A stretch of DNA of 34,444 nucleotides. Origin: Streptomyces acidicola (GTDB taxonomy: Bacteria; Actinomycetota; Actinomycetes; Streptomycetales; Streptomycetaceae). The stretch covers positions 1 through 34,444 of the forward strand of contig NZ_VMNX01000088.1 in assembly GCF_009377235.1 (NCBI RefSeq). The letters are read 5' to 3'. Below, in pieces: positions 6,778 to 17,807 of the stretch (positions within the stretch are counted from its first letter, which is position 1; each line of letters opens with the position of its first letter). Both the position numbers and the translations under genes were made by a program. The notes below the pieces were generated by a model. That model saw only the letters and a list, made by a program, of their open reading frames with translations. It did no database searches and had not been told where the DNA came from.

Positions 6778-7614
6778 TCACTCGTCCTCGGCCAGCGTCA
6801 GCTCCACGCCGCCCACGAAGCCCGCGGAGAGGTTGTAGATGAACGCGCCGAGCGTCGCGAGTGCCGTCGCGAGGACGACATCGATAACGGCGATCACCGA
6901 CGTGAAGATCAGAACGTTCGGCAGGGACAGGAACGCCTGCAGATCGAAGCCGTTCGACTCGTTCGAGCCCGTCGCCTCGGAGATGGTGCCGCCCACCGTC
7001 GAGAAGACGCCCATCGCGTCCATGACCATCCACAGCACCGCCGACGCGACGATCGTGCAGACGCCGAGCGCGATGGAGAGCAGGAAGCTGACCTTCATCA
7101 CGGACCACGGGTCGGCCTTGGCCACCCGCAGACGCGCCTTACGGGTGCGGGGCATGGTGCGCGCACCCGTACGCGGGCGGCGTACGGCACCGTTGGGAGC
7201 CTCCGCCGGGTAGGCCTGCGGCGGGTGGTAGGGGGCTGCCGCCTGCTGCGGCTGCCGCTCCCCCGGGAGCGGCGAGGCCGACGGCACAGCGGCGGACGGG
7301 CCGGGGTTCGACGGCATGCCGGCCGGCTGCGGCACTGACTGGACCTGCGTTTGCGGCTGTGGCTGGGCACCAGGAACCGCCGGGCCCGCACCAGCAGCCT
7401 CGTACTGCTGGTTCTGTGCGCCTCGGGTGTCCGTCACAGTTCCCCCCTGGGATCCATGAGCGTCGGGCGAGCGCGAGTCCGTCGCGCTCGGCTTGATCGC
7501 CTTCAGCTGGGTCGTGTGCGAATCCATCGCACCCTCGGCGGAGCCACGGCCGCCGTCCGTTTCGGTACCGGGGGTACCGGTACCGGTCGATCCGGGGCCC
7601 GTGGCTCCGCTCAC
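6778..7614 (-). CDS. DUF3566 membrane protein (gyrA-linked)
   Basis: This 278-residue protein starts at GTG 7614, with AGGAG about 10 nt upstream and 18 bp after the gyrA stop. The first 150 or so residues are low-complexity (Gly/Thr/Ser, then Pro/Gln/Ala-rich) and probably disordered in the cytoplasm. The C-terminal 115 residues form the DUF3566 domain, with two hydrophobic spans (VMKVSFLLSIALGVCTIVAS and the region from LPNVLIFTSVIAVIDVVLA). A conserved stretch around MGVFSTVGGTISE lies between them. The protein ends in an acidic tail. The same gene follows gyrA in mycobacteria and other actinobacteria; its function is not established to my knowledge. It is probably co-transcribed with gyrB and gyrA. 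Confidence 0.9.
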   Translation of the reverse strand: MSGATGPGSTGTGTPGTETDGGRGSAEGAMDSHTTQLKAIKPSATDSRSPDAHGSQGGTVTDTRGAQNQQYEAAGAGPAVPGAQPQPQTQVQSVPQPAGMPSNPGPSAAVPSASPLPGERQPQQAAAPYHPPQAYPAEAPNGAVRRPRTGARTMPRTRKARLRVAKADPWSVMKVSFLLSIALGVCTIVASAVLWMVMDAMGVFSTVGGTISEATGSNESNGFDLQAFLSLPNVLIFTSVIAVIDVVLATALATLGAFIYNLSAGFVGGVELTLAEDE

Positions 7615-7632
7615 GATGACTCACTCCTCGCG

Positions 7633-10233
<2,601 letters not shown>

Positions 10234-10275
10234 TGCTGGTGAAGATCCTTCCTGGTGCGGTCAGCGGAGACCGAC

Positions 10276-12315
10276 TCAGATGTCGAGGAAGCGGACGTCC
10301 TTGGCGTTGCGCTGGATGAACTGGCGCCTGGCCTCGACGTCCTCGCCCATCAGGACGGAGAACAGTTCGTCGGCCTGGGCGGCGTCGTCGAGCGTGACCT
10401 GGCCGAGGACACGGTGGTCGACGTCCATGGTCGTCACGCGCAGCTCCTCGGCGTTCATCTCGCCGAGGCCCTTGAAGCGCTGGACCGAGTCGTCCTTGAT
10501 GCGCTTGCCGTTCTGGCGACCCAGCTCGATCAGTGCGTCGCGCTCGCGGTCCGAGTACGCGTACTCGAAGTCGTCGCGGCCCCACTTGATCTTGTAGAGC
10601 GGGGGACGCGACAGGAACACGTGCCCGGCCTCGACCAGCGGCCGCATGAAGCGGAACAGGAAGGTCAGCAGCAGGGTGTTGATGTGCTGGCCGTCGACAT
10701 CGGCGTCGGCCATCAGGATGATCTTGTGGTAGCGCAGCTTCTCGATGTCGAAGTCCTCGTGAACCCCGGTGCCGAAGGCGGAGATCAGCGCCTGGATCTC
10801 CTGGTTCTGCAGGATCTTGTCGATCCGCGCCTTCTCGACGTTGAGGATCTTGCCCCGGATCGGGAGGATCGCCTGGTACTCCGGGTTGCGGCCGGACTTG
10901 GCCGAGCCGCCGGCGGAGTCACCCTCGACGATGAAGATCTCGCACTTGGTGGGGTCGTTCGACTGGCAGTCGCTCAGCTTGCCCGGGAGGGAGGCCGTCT
11001 CCAGCAGACCCTTGCGGCGGGTCAGGTCGCGCGCCTTTCGGGCCGCCACGCGCGCGGTGGCCGCCTGGATGGACTTGCGGATGATGTCCGCGGCCTCGTT
11101 CGGATTGCGGTCCAGCCAGTCCGTGAGGTGCTCGTGCACGACCTTCTGCACGAAGGTCTTCGCCTCCGTGTTGCCCAGCTTGGTCTTGGTCTGGCCCTCG
11201 AACTGCGGCTCGCCGAGCTTGACCGAGATGATCGCGGTCAGACCCTCGCGGATGTCGTCACCCGTGAGGTTGTCGTCCTTCTCGCGCAGCAGCTTCTTGT
11301 CGCGCGCGTAGCGGTTGATCAGACCCGTCAGCGCGGCCCGGAAGCCCTCCTCGTGCGTACCGCCCTCGTGCGTGTGGATGGTGTTGGCGAAGGAGTACAC
11401 GCCCTCGCTGTAGCCGTTGTTCCACTGCATCGCGACCTCGACGGAAAGGAGCTTCTCCTTGTCCTCGGAGTCGATCGAGATGACGGAGGGGTGCACCACG
11501 TCTCCCTTACGGGAGTTGAGGTACTTGACGAAGTCAACGATGCCACCCTCGTAGTGGTATGTGACCGTCTTGGCCTCGTCCTTCTCGTCGGCGCCCGCCT
11601 CGTCCGCCCCGGCGGTGGCCTTGGCCGACTCGCGCTCATCAGTGAGTTTGATCGTCAAACCCTTGTTGAGGAACGCCATCTCCTGGAAGCGCCGGGAGAG
11701 CGTCTCGAAGGAGTAGTCGGTGGTCTCGAAGATGTCGCCGTCGGCCCAGAAGGTGACCGAGGTGCCGTGCTCCTCCATGGCCTCGTGCTGGGCGAGCGGG
11801 GCGGTCGGGACACCCAGCTTGTAGTCCTGCGTCCAGCGGTAGCCGTCGGTCTTGACCTCGACGGCGACCTTCGTCGACAGGGCGTTCACCACGGAGACGC
11901 CGACGCCGTGCAGACCGCCGGAGACCGCGTAGCCGCCGCCGCCGAACTTGCCCCCCGCGTGCAGCACGGTCAGCACGACCTCGACGGCCGGCTTGCCCTC
12001 GGACGGCACGATGCCCACCGGGATGCCACGGCCGTTGTCGACGACCCGTACACCGCCGTCGGCGAGGATCGTGACGTCGATCGTGTCCGCGTGGCCGGCC
12101 AGCGCCTCGTCGACGGAGTTGTCGACGACCTCGTACACGAGGTGGTGGAGTCCGCGCTCACCGGTCGAGCCGATGTACATGCCGGGCCGCTTGCGGACCG
12201 CGTCCAGCCCTTCGAGGACGGTGATGGCGCTGGCGTCGTACGAGGCGTTGCCCTCGCTGTTCTCGCCGGCGTCGGTGGACGGGATGTTCTCGTTGGGGTT
12301 GCCGGAATCGGCCAC
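10276..12315 (-). CDS. gyrB: DNA gyrase subunit B
   Basis: GyrB is the ATPase subunit of gyrase. The start is taken at GTG 12315 (679 residues), with AAAGGG 7 nt upstream; the frame extends 8 codons further but without a ribosome binding site. The GHKL ATPase domain shows EVVDNSVDEA, DNGRGIPVG and GGLHGVGVSVVNAL. The TOPRIM domain shows EGDSAGG from Glu464, the metal-binding DADVDGQHI, and near the C-terminus QRFKGLGEMN. A short acidic insert rich in Ala/Asp/Glu lies in the transducer region, where Streptomyces sequences vary. It is upstream of gyrA in the same unit. Confidence 0.99.
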   Translation of the reverse strand: MADSGNPNENIPSTDAGENSEGNASYDASAITVLEGLDAVRKRPGMYIGSTGERGLHHLVYEVVDNSVDEALAGHADTIDVTILADGGVRVVDNGRGIPVGIVPSEGKPAVEVVLTVLHAGGKFGGGGYAVSGGLHGVGVSVVNALSTKVAVEVKTDGYRWTQDYKLGVPTAPLAQHEAMEEHGTSVTFWADGDIFETTDYSFETLSRRFQEMAFLNKGLTIKLTDERESAKATAGADEAGADEKDEAKTVTYHYEGGIVDFVKYLNSRKGDVVHPSVISIDSEDKEKLLSVEVAMQWNNGYSEGVYSFANTIHTHEGGTHEEGFRAALTGLINRYARDKKLLREKDDNLTGDDIREGLTAIISVKLGEPQFEGQTKTKLGNTEAKTFVQKVVHEHLTDWLDRNPNEAADIIRKSIQAATARVAARKARDLTRRKGLLETASLPGKLSDCQSNDPTKCEIFIVEGDSAGGSAKSGRNPEYQAILPIRGKILNVEKARIDKILQNQEIQALISAFGTGVHEDFDIEKLRYHKIILMADADVDGQHINTLLLTFLFRFMRPLVEAGHVFLSRPPLYKIKWGRDDFEYAYSDRERDALIELGRQNGKRIKDDSVQRFKGLGEMNAEELRVTTMDVDHRVLGQVTLDDAAQADELFSVLMGEDVEARRQFIQRNAKDVRFLDI

Positions 12316-12763
12316 GAAGCGCCCTTTCTGGCACAGCACAAGCCAGGCTCCCGACGGGTTCGCCGGGATGACTGCCGCATGTTGCGGTGGAAGCCTTTGT
12401 CAGCGTTGCACGGTGTTTCCGAAGCGGTCCCCACAAGTGGGGCGGGATTGGGCTCCAGTCTACCGGTAGCGCTGACAGTGATGGGGGTTTGCCGGTACCT
12501 GAGTCCGCATGTGCCGCCCTGAACCGGTCTCGGCCGACTCCCCATATGCGGAACGGGGCTCCAAGAGGCTCACAGAGGCACTCAGCGCTTCCGGGCGTCA
12601 ACCCATCGCTACTCCCTTACGGGGGCGGCGCTCGCAACCGCGTGCGATCACGAGAACCGGCACGAACAGACGGTCGAAGAGCTATCAAATCGACCCCAAC
12701 CATCCCGTGACGGATTCGTCCGTGTGAATCCGGTCACTGCATGGCCGCGCTTCTCAGCGAGGC
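12316..12763. other. 448-bp gyrBA upstream region, no gene
   Basis: I see no convincing gene here; the open frames on the plus strand have no ribosome binding site or domain. On the minus strand a TAnnnT-type -10 candidate (TAGACT, complement of 12457-12462) overlaps the palindrome CTACCGGTAG (12460-12469). A 6-bp hairpin CCCCAC-AA-GTGGGG (12429-12442) lies in the presumed start of the gyrB leader. No matching -35 is visible, so this supercoil-responsive promoter region is only tentatively placed. The long leader (about 135 nt) may matter for gyrase homeostasis. Confidence 0.4.
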
Positions 12764-13321
12764 TCAGCCGTAGGTGTCCCCGGGACCCGTGCTCCCGGGC
12801 GCGCGCAGCGGGCCGAAACGCCGGGCAGGGCCCGAGGGACCGTGCACCAGGAGCCGCCGCACCCTGCCGTGGCCGAGGTCCTCGTTGAGGCGCGCGACGA
12901 TCTGGGGAGCCAGCAGACGCAGGTTCGTCGCCCAGGCCGTGGAGTCGCAGCGCACGGTCAGGACCCGCTCGTCCTCGTCGTACTTCTCCGGGACGCAGTG
13001 CTTGGCCACGTCCTCGCCGACGAGCTCGGGCCAGCGGCCCATGACACCGCCGACGGCGGCCGGCGTCTCCCAGCCGCGCTCGGTGATCAGACGGTTGATG
13101 GCGGAGCCGAGCGCCATCGGGTCGCGGCCGTCGGCGCGCGCTCCGGAGCGCAGCCCGCCACCGCGCCGAGCCTGCCTCTTCTGCTGAGCGGCATCCCCAC
13201 GCGCGCGTGCCGCCTCTTTCGCAGCCCGCAGCGCCACGCGCGCCAGGTCCACGCCGGACGGCTCAGGGGCCTTCCGCGGCACTGGTCCGGAGGCTTTCGG
13301 TGCGGATCCGTCGGTGCTCAT
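12764..13321 (-). CDS. dciA: DciA (DUF721), replicative helicase loader/operator
   Basis: DciA is the DUF721 protein that serves in place of DnaC/DnaI to help load the replicative helicase DnaB in most bacteria. This copy has 185 residues. Its N-terminal half is basic, with Ala/Arg-rich helices (AARARGDAAQQKRQARRGGGLRSG). The C-terminal half is the DUF721 domain (GSAINRLITERGWETPAAVGG and WPELVGEDVAKHCVPE, then RVLTVRCDSTAWATNLRLL). Its ATG overlaps the recF stop as ATGA (13318-13321), so translation is coupled to recF. The frame continues far upstream only because of GC bias. A place between recF and gyrB is the standard actinobacterial position. Confidence 0.92.
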   Translation of the reverse strand: MSTDGSAPKASGPVPRKAPEPSGVDLARVALRAAKEAARARGDAAQQKRQARRGGGLRSGARADGRDPMALGSAINRLITERGWETPAAVGGVMGRWPELVGEDVAKHCVPEKYDEDERVLTVRCDSTAWATNLRLLAPQIVARLNEDLGHGRVRRLLVHGPSGPARRFGPLRAPGSTGPGDTYG

Positions 13322-14442
13322 GCGCGCTCCACAGTGCCGTCCGACACGGTGTACCGCGTCCCCGTCAGTACATCCGGTACGTCGTCCTCGACCGCCGCGG
13401 TCACCAGAACCTGCTCCCCAGGGGCCACGAATTCCGCGAGGCGCTCCCTCCTGCGGGCGTCGAGCTCGGCGAACACGTCGTCGAGCACGAGCACCGGCTC
13501 GTTCCCCTCCGCCCGCAGCAGGTCGTACGACGCGAGCCGTAGCGACAGGGCATACGACCAGGACTCGCCGTGTGACGCGTACCCCTTCGCGGGCAGCTGA
13601 CCGAGTTTGAGAACCACGTCGTCCCGATGCGGTCCCACAAGGGTGACGCCCCGCTCGATCTCCTGCTTGCGAGCCTCGGTGAGGGCTGTCACCAGCTGCT
13701 CGTAGAGCTCCTCGCGTGCCTGGCCGACGATGCCGGGCGCGGAGGGCTTGTACTCCAGGGCCACCGGCCCGCCGCCGGGCGCGAGCTGCTCGTACGCCTT
13801 GTCGGTCAGCGGCTGGAGCGTGGCGACCAGGTCGAGGCGCTGCGCGAGCAGCTCGGCGCCCGCGCGGGCGAGGTGCTGGTCCCACACGTCGAGCGTGGAC
13901 AGGTCCATGGTGCGGCCGCCATGGCGACGGGCCAGCGCGGCCGTCTTGAGGAGGGTGTTGCGCTGCTTGAGGACCCGGTCGTAGTCGGAGCGGACGCCCG
14001 CCATGCGCGGCGAGCGGGCGGTGACCAGCTCGTCGAGGAAGCGACGCCGCTCCCCCGGATCGCCCTTGACCAGGGCGAGGTCCTCGGGCGCGAACAGCAC
14101 CGTTCGTACGATGCCGAGCACATCACGCGGCCTGACCTGCGAGGACCTGTTGATGCGGGCGCGGTTGGCCCGGCCCGGGTTCAGCTCCAGCTCGACGAGT
14201 TGCTGGCGCTCGCCCTGCCTCACCTGCGCCCGGATGACCGCCCGCTCGGCTCCCATACGGACCAGGGGCGCGTCCGACGCCACCCGGTGGCTGCCGAGGG
14301 TCGCGAGGTAGCCGATCGCCTCGACCAGGTTCGTCTTGCCCTGCCCGTTGGGGCCCACGAACGCGGTGACGCCCGGGTCGAGCGGGACCTCGACCCGGGC
14401 GTACGAGCGGAAGTCGGCCAGCGACAGGTGCGTGACGTGCAT
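13318..14442 (-). CDS. recF: DNA replication and repair protein RecF
   Basis: RecF is an SMC-like ABC ATPase that works with RecO and RecR to load RecA at single-strand gaps. The 374-residue protein begins MHVTHLSLADFRSY. It carries Walker A GPNGQGKT at 30-37, the signature region SWSYALSLRLASYDLL and Walker B EPVLVLDDVFAELD near the C-terminus. ATG 14442 is chosen because it gives the family N-terminus; GGAGG lies about 13 nt upstream. The frame extends to 14568 but without family similarity. The stop overlaps the dciA start by 4 nt. Confidence 0.97.
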   Translation of the reverse strand: MHVTHLSLADFRSYARVEVPLDPGVTAFVGPNGQGKTNLVEAIGYLATLGSHRVASDAPLVRMGAERAVIRAQVRQGERQQLVELELNPGRANRARINRSSQVRPRDVLGIVRTVLFAPEDLALVKGDPGERRRFLDELVTARSPRMAGVRSDYDRVLKQRNTLLKTAALARRHGGRTMDLSTLDVWDQHLARAGAELLAQRLDLVATLQPLTDKAYEQLAPGGGPVALEYKPSAPGIVGQAREELYEQLVTALTEARKQEIERGVTLVGPHRDDVVLKLGQLPAKGYASHGESWSYALSLRLASYDLLRAEGNEPVLVLDDVFAELDARRRERLAEFVAPGEQVLVTAAVEDDVPDVLTGTRYTVSDGTVERA

Positions 14443-14519
14443 GGTCGGGTGCCGACCTCCCCCAACGTGGTGCTTCGGGCGTCCCCTGCTGCCGGGCCGC
14501 CGTGGCCTGCGATTTTCCC

Positions 14520-14548
14520 CCGGTTGTCCACGGCTTGTGGACAACCGG
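14520..14548. promoter_or_regulatory. Hairpin made of two facing DnaA boxes between gnd and recF
   Basis: CCGGTTGTCCAC and GTGGACAACCGG form a perfect 12-bp inverted repeat with a 5-nt loop. It contains TTGTCCACG on the plus strand (14524-14532, one mismatch) and a perfect TTGTCCACA on the minus strand (14536-14544). It lies 78 bp upstream of recF and 62 bp after the gnd stop. It can be a DnaA-binding element controlling recF-dciA-gyrBA, a transcript hairpin, or both. Confidence 0.7.
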
Positions 14549-14554
14549 GCCACT

Positions 14555-14586
14555 CCTGAGGGTGTCACGGAGGTGTCACCCTCAGG
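14555..14586 (-). terminator. Candidate terminator after gnd
   Basis: CCTGAGGGTG and CACCCTCAGG form a 10-bp stem with a 12-nt loop, 25 bp downstream of the gnd stop. There is no T run. Confidence 0.55.
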
Positions 14587-14610
14587 CTGTGGACTGCATC
14601 TTGCTGTGGA

Positions 14611-15486
14611 CTACTTCTTCTCGACCGCGTGGCCGCCGAACTGGTTCCGCAGCGCCGCGATCATCTTCATCTGTGGAGAGTCATCCTGCCGGGAGGCGAA
14701 CCGCGCGAACAGCGACGCGGTGATCGCCGGCAGCGGGACGGCGTGGTCGATGGCCGCCTCCACGGTCCATCGGCCCTCGCCGGAATCCTGTGCGTAGCCG
14801 CGCAGCTTCTCCAGGTGCTCGTCGTCGTCGAGGGCGTTGACCGCCAGGTCCAGCAGCCAGGAACGGATAACCGTGCCCTCCTGCCAGGAACGGAAGACCT
14901 CGCGGACGTCCGTCACGGAGTCGACCTTCTCCAGCAGTTCCCAGCCCTCGGCGTACGCCTGCATCATCGCGTACTCGATGCCGTTGTGGACCATCTTCGC
15001 GAAGTGCCCGGCGCCCACCTTGCCCGCGTGCACCGCGCCCAAGGCGCCCTCCGGCTTGAGCGCGTCGAAAACCGGCTGCACCTTGGCGACGTGCTCGGCG
15101 TCGCCGCCGTACATCAGCGCGTAGCCGTTCTGCAGGCCCCAGACACCGCCGGAGACTCCGCAGTCGACGAAGCCGATGCCCTTGGCGGCCAGCTGCTCCG
15201 CGTGCTTCTCGTCGTCCGTCCAGCGCGAGTTGCCGCCGTCCACGACGACGTCACCGGGCTCCAGGAGCTCGGCGAGTTCGTCGATGGTCGCCTGGGTCGG
15301 GGCGCCGGCCGGGACCATCACCCACACCACGCGGGGGCCCTGCAGTTTGCCCACAAGCTCTTCGAGGCCCTGGACATCGGCGAGGTCCGGGTTGCGGTCG
15401 TATCCGATCACGGTGTGGCCAGCGCGGCGTATCCGCTCGCGCATGTTGCCGCCCATCTTGCCGAGGCCGACGAGACCGAGCTCCAT
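14611..15486 (-). CDS. gnd: 6-phosphogluconate dehydrogenase, decarboxylating (short form)
   Basis: The enzyme oxidises and decarboxylates 6-phosphogluconate to ribulose 5-phosphate in the pentose phosphate pathway, supplying ribose and reduced cofactor. The 291-residue length fits the short GndA/YqeC-type class that often prefers NAD. The Rossmann dinucleotide site GLVGLGKMG is at 4-12. Substrate-binding motifs DGGNSRW and CGVSGGVWGLQNGYALMYGG are followed by the catalytic-lysine region KVGAGHFAKMVHNGIEYAMMQ. The start is ATG 15486, with AAGGAA upstream. It stands between dnaN and recF, an unexpected metabolic gene in the replication cluster that is nevertheless usual in Streptomyces. Cofactor preference cannot be settled from the sequence alone. 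Confidence 0.95.
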   Translation of the reverse strand: MELGLVGLGKMGGNMRERIRRAGHTVIGYDRNPDLADVQGLEELVGKLQGPRVVWVMVPAGAPTQATIDELAELLEPGDVVVDGGNSRWTDDEKHAEQLAAKGIGFVDCGVSGGVWGLQNGYALMYGGDAEHVAKVQPVFDALKPEGALGAVHAGKVGAGHFAKMVHNGIEYAMMQAYAEGWELLEKVDSVTDVREVFRSWQEGTVIRSWLLDLAVNALDDDEHLEKLRGYAQDSGEGRWTVEAAIDHAVPLPAITASLFARFASRQDDSPQMKMIAALRNQFGGHAVEKK

Positions 15487-15640
15487 CAGTTGTTCCTTAG
15501 GTTGCGACGTGGCATGAGGGCACCTTCGTACCCGTGTCCGAGCCTAAACCCGGACGCTCACGCACATCCGTGGGCATACGCGCTCAAACGTACGGCCCGA
15601 CCTGCGGCTTCACCGGATCGTGCCCCTACGGCCGTGCTCG

Positions 15641-15663
15641 GGGCCCGGCGATCCACCGGGCCC
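15641..15663 (-). terminator. Candidate terminator after dnaN
   Basis: GGGCCCGG and CCGGGCCC form an 8-bp stem with a 7-nt loop, 21 bp after the dnaN stop, without a T run. The remaining gnd-dnaN gap (15487-15640) shows nothing else. Confidence 0.5.
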
Positions 15664-15684
15664 GTCCCGCGCTGTGGGCAACCG

Positions 15685-16815
15685 TCAGCCGCTGAGCCGC
15701 ACCGGCATGATCAGGTACTTGTAGGCCTCGTCCGCCTCGGCGTCCAGCGCGGGCTTGCCGCTGAGCAGCGCCGGCTTCGTGGACGTCGTGAAGGAGAGCT
15801 GGGCCACCGGGGAGTCGATCGCGCTCAGGCCGTCCAGCAGGAACGTCGGGTTGAAGGCGATCGAGATGTCGTCGCCCTCCAGCTGGGCGTCGACCCTTTC
15901 CACAGCCTGTGCGTCGTCGCTGGAGCCGGCCTCCAGGATCAGCACGCCCTGCTCGAAGCTGAGCCGTACCGGGGTGTTCCGCTCGGCGACGAGGGCCACA
16001 CGCTTGACGGCCTCGACGAAGGGGGCGGTCTCGATGACGGCCACGCTGTTGAACTCCGTCGGGAACAGCGTGCGGTACTTCGGGAGGTCGCCCTCCAGCA
16101 GGCGGGTGGTCGTACGGCGGCCCGCGCCCTCGAAGCCGATCAGGCCCTCGCCCGCGCCCGAGCCGGAGAGCGCCAGCGTCACACTGTCGCCGCTGGTGAG
16201 CGCCTTGGCGGTGTCCAGGAGCGTCTTGGCGGGGACCAGCGCGACCGCGGACGCCTCCGGGTTCTCCGGCTTCCACAGGAACTCGCGGACCGCGAAGCGG
16301 TAGCGGTCGGTGGACGCCAGCGTCACCGTGTCGCCCTCGATCTCGATGCGCACACCGGTGAGCACGGGCAGCGTGTCGTCGCGGCCGGCGGCGATGGCGA
16401 CCTGGGCGGCGGCGGACGCGAAGACCTCGCCGGGGACCGTGCCCGTGGCGGTCGGCATCTGCGGCAGCGCCGGGTACTCCTCCACAGGCAGTGTGTGGAG
16501 GGTGAACCGCGAGGAACCGCAGACCACGGTCGCCCGTACACCGTCTGTGGAAATCTCCACCGGGCGGTTGGGGAGGGCGCGGCAGATGTCCGCGAGGAGG
16601 CGGCCGGAGACGAGGACGGTGCCCTCCTCCTCGACCTCGGTCTCCACCGACACGCGCGCGGAGACCTCGTAGTCGAAGCTGGACAGGCTCAGCTGACCGT
16701 CCTCGGCCTTCAGAAGGAGGCCGGCGAGGACAGGCGCCGGCGGACGGGCCGGGAGGCTGCGCGCCGCCCAGGCCACTGCCTCCGCGAGTACGTCGCGTTC
16801 CACCCGGATCTTCAC
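15685..16815 (-). CDS. dnaN: DNA polymerase III sliding clamp (beta subunit)
   Basis: DnaN is the ring-shaped dimeric clamp that tethers DNA polymerase III to its template and recruits repair enzymes. The 376-residue protein starts at GTG 16815, with AGGAGG 8 nt upstream. Three clamp domains are recognisable: the first from KIRVERDVLAEAVAWAARSLP, the second around GRDDTLPVLTGVRIEIEGD, and the third ending in the family-typical YKYLIMPVRLSG, which forms part of the partner-binding pocket. The open frame continues upstream through oriC to 17454, but that part is the non-coding origin. Its 5' region contains a hairpin (16875-16909). Confidence 0.98.
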   Translation of the reverse strand: MKIRVERDVLAEAVAWAARSLPARPPAPVLAGLLLKAEDGQLSLSSFDYEVSARVSVETEVEEEGTVLVSGRLLADICRALPNRPVEISTDGVRATVVCGSSRFTLHTLPVEEYPALPQMPTATGTVPGEVFASAAAQVAIAAGRDDTLPVLTGVRIEIEGDTVTLASTDRYRFAVREFLWKPENPEASAVALVPAKTLLDTAKALTSGDSVTLALSGSGAGEGLIGFEGAGRRTTTRLLEGDLPKYRTLFPTEFNSVAVIETAPFVEAVKRVALVAERNTPVRLSFEQGVLILEAGSSDDAQAVERVDAQLEGDDISIAFNPTFLLDGLSAIDSPVAQLSFTTSTKPALLSGKPALDAEADEAYKYLIMPVRLSG

Positions 16816-17807
16816 TGTTGCCGCCTCCTGCTGTTGCCGGCGCTTCTCGCCCTGCCTGGCTTCGTCGTCTGACTCGGTGTCCCCGGCCCCTGTGAAGGGA
16901 AGGACACCGGGGAACAGTCTGACGCACCCCACTGACAGTAGGTGCCTCTCGGGGTCAAGTCGTGATGAGGGGCAGCCGGGAGCCGGACAGCGAGTTGTGC
17001 ACAGGACCCCCTTCGAAGCGAATTCCCTGCTCTCTCTGGTTGGGAGTAGTAGTAGGGCCTGTGGAAACCGTGGATAACCGCGTTTTCGCAGCTCAGCGCC
17101 GAGATTTTGTCCACCGGGCCTGTGGGTGCGGGCAGTGGACAACCAGGTGTCTCTGTGGAGAACAGAAAGTTCTGCACACCCCGTGCACAGCCTCGGGGCA
17201 CTTCTCCCCAGCGGCATCCCCAGCTTTACCCACCTTTCCCACAGCCCAACCCGGCACCTTGGTGTGACGCCTTTCACTCGACGCGGTGAGAGGGCGCGTT
17301 GCGTTGCCGAACAGTGGACAGGGCTGTGGAGAAGCAGGGGCTCGCTGGGGACAACCAGCCACAGCCTGTGGGTTGCCGGTGGACAACTCCGTGCACAGCC
17401 TGTGGATCTTCTGGTCGTCCACAGTCTGTGGAGATCGTTCGTCCACGAATCCACAAGCAGCTGACCTTGTCTGATGGCTCTTCACCGGGGCCGCCTGTGG
17501 ACATGATCTGTATAACTTCCCAGTCCCCAGGGTGTGGACGCGAGAAAGTCCCCGAATCTGTGGAGAGCGGCCGTAACGCCACAGGTATTCGAACATCGCG
17601 TGTCGGGCGCGGGACGAGGAACGATCACCGGCACCCCTTCGCGTGCGTCCGGGAACCGTGGTGGATCGTCCGGGAACGGCGGTGGACGCGCTCGAGAACG
17701 GGTGGCGAAGCCCTCAGAGCGCCGTTCCGTGCGGCTTCACCGCATGACGAAGGCGCCCTCGGAACCTCTTGTCCCGGGGCGCCCTCAGAGGCGTACGGCG
17801 GTGGCCG
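16816..17807. other. Chromosomal replication origin (oriC) with DnaA-box clusters
   Basis: This gene-free 992-bp stretch between dnaA and dnaN holds about twenty sequences within two mismatches of TTGTCCACA. Boxes with one mismatch on the plus strand are at 16995-17003, 17107-17115 and 17415-17423. On the minus strand they are at 17134-17142, 17154-17162, 17325-17333, 17346-17354, 17378-17386 and 17496-17504. Two-mismatch boxes occur at 17060, 17069, 17235, 17313, 17427, 17439, 17533 and 17559 (start positions). The boxes fall into two groups, about 16995-17243 and 17313-17567. The most AT-rich patch is GATCTGTATAACTT near 17506-17519, a weak candidate for duplex opening. A hairpin (CGGTGTCC with GGACACCG, 16875-16909) lies in the dnaN leader, with a possible -35 TTGACC (complement of 16953-16958) behind it. 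Cluster architecture and position match known Streptomyces origins. Confidence 0.95.

Noticed and set aside
12509..12727. 72-codon plus-strand frame in the gyrB-dciA gap
   Set aside because: No ribosome binding site, no domain and unbiased codon use; it overlaps the likely gyrB control region.
16816..17454. Extension of the dnaN frame through oriC, giving 589 residues
   Set aside because: The extra part is the DnaA-box region. GTG 16815 has a good ribosome binding site and gives the family length of 376.
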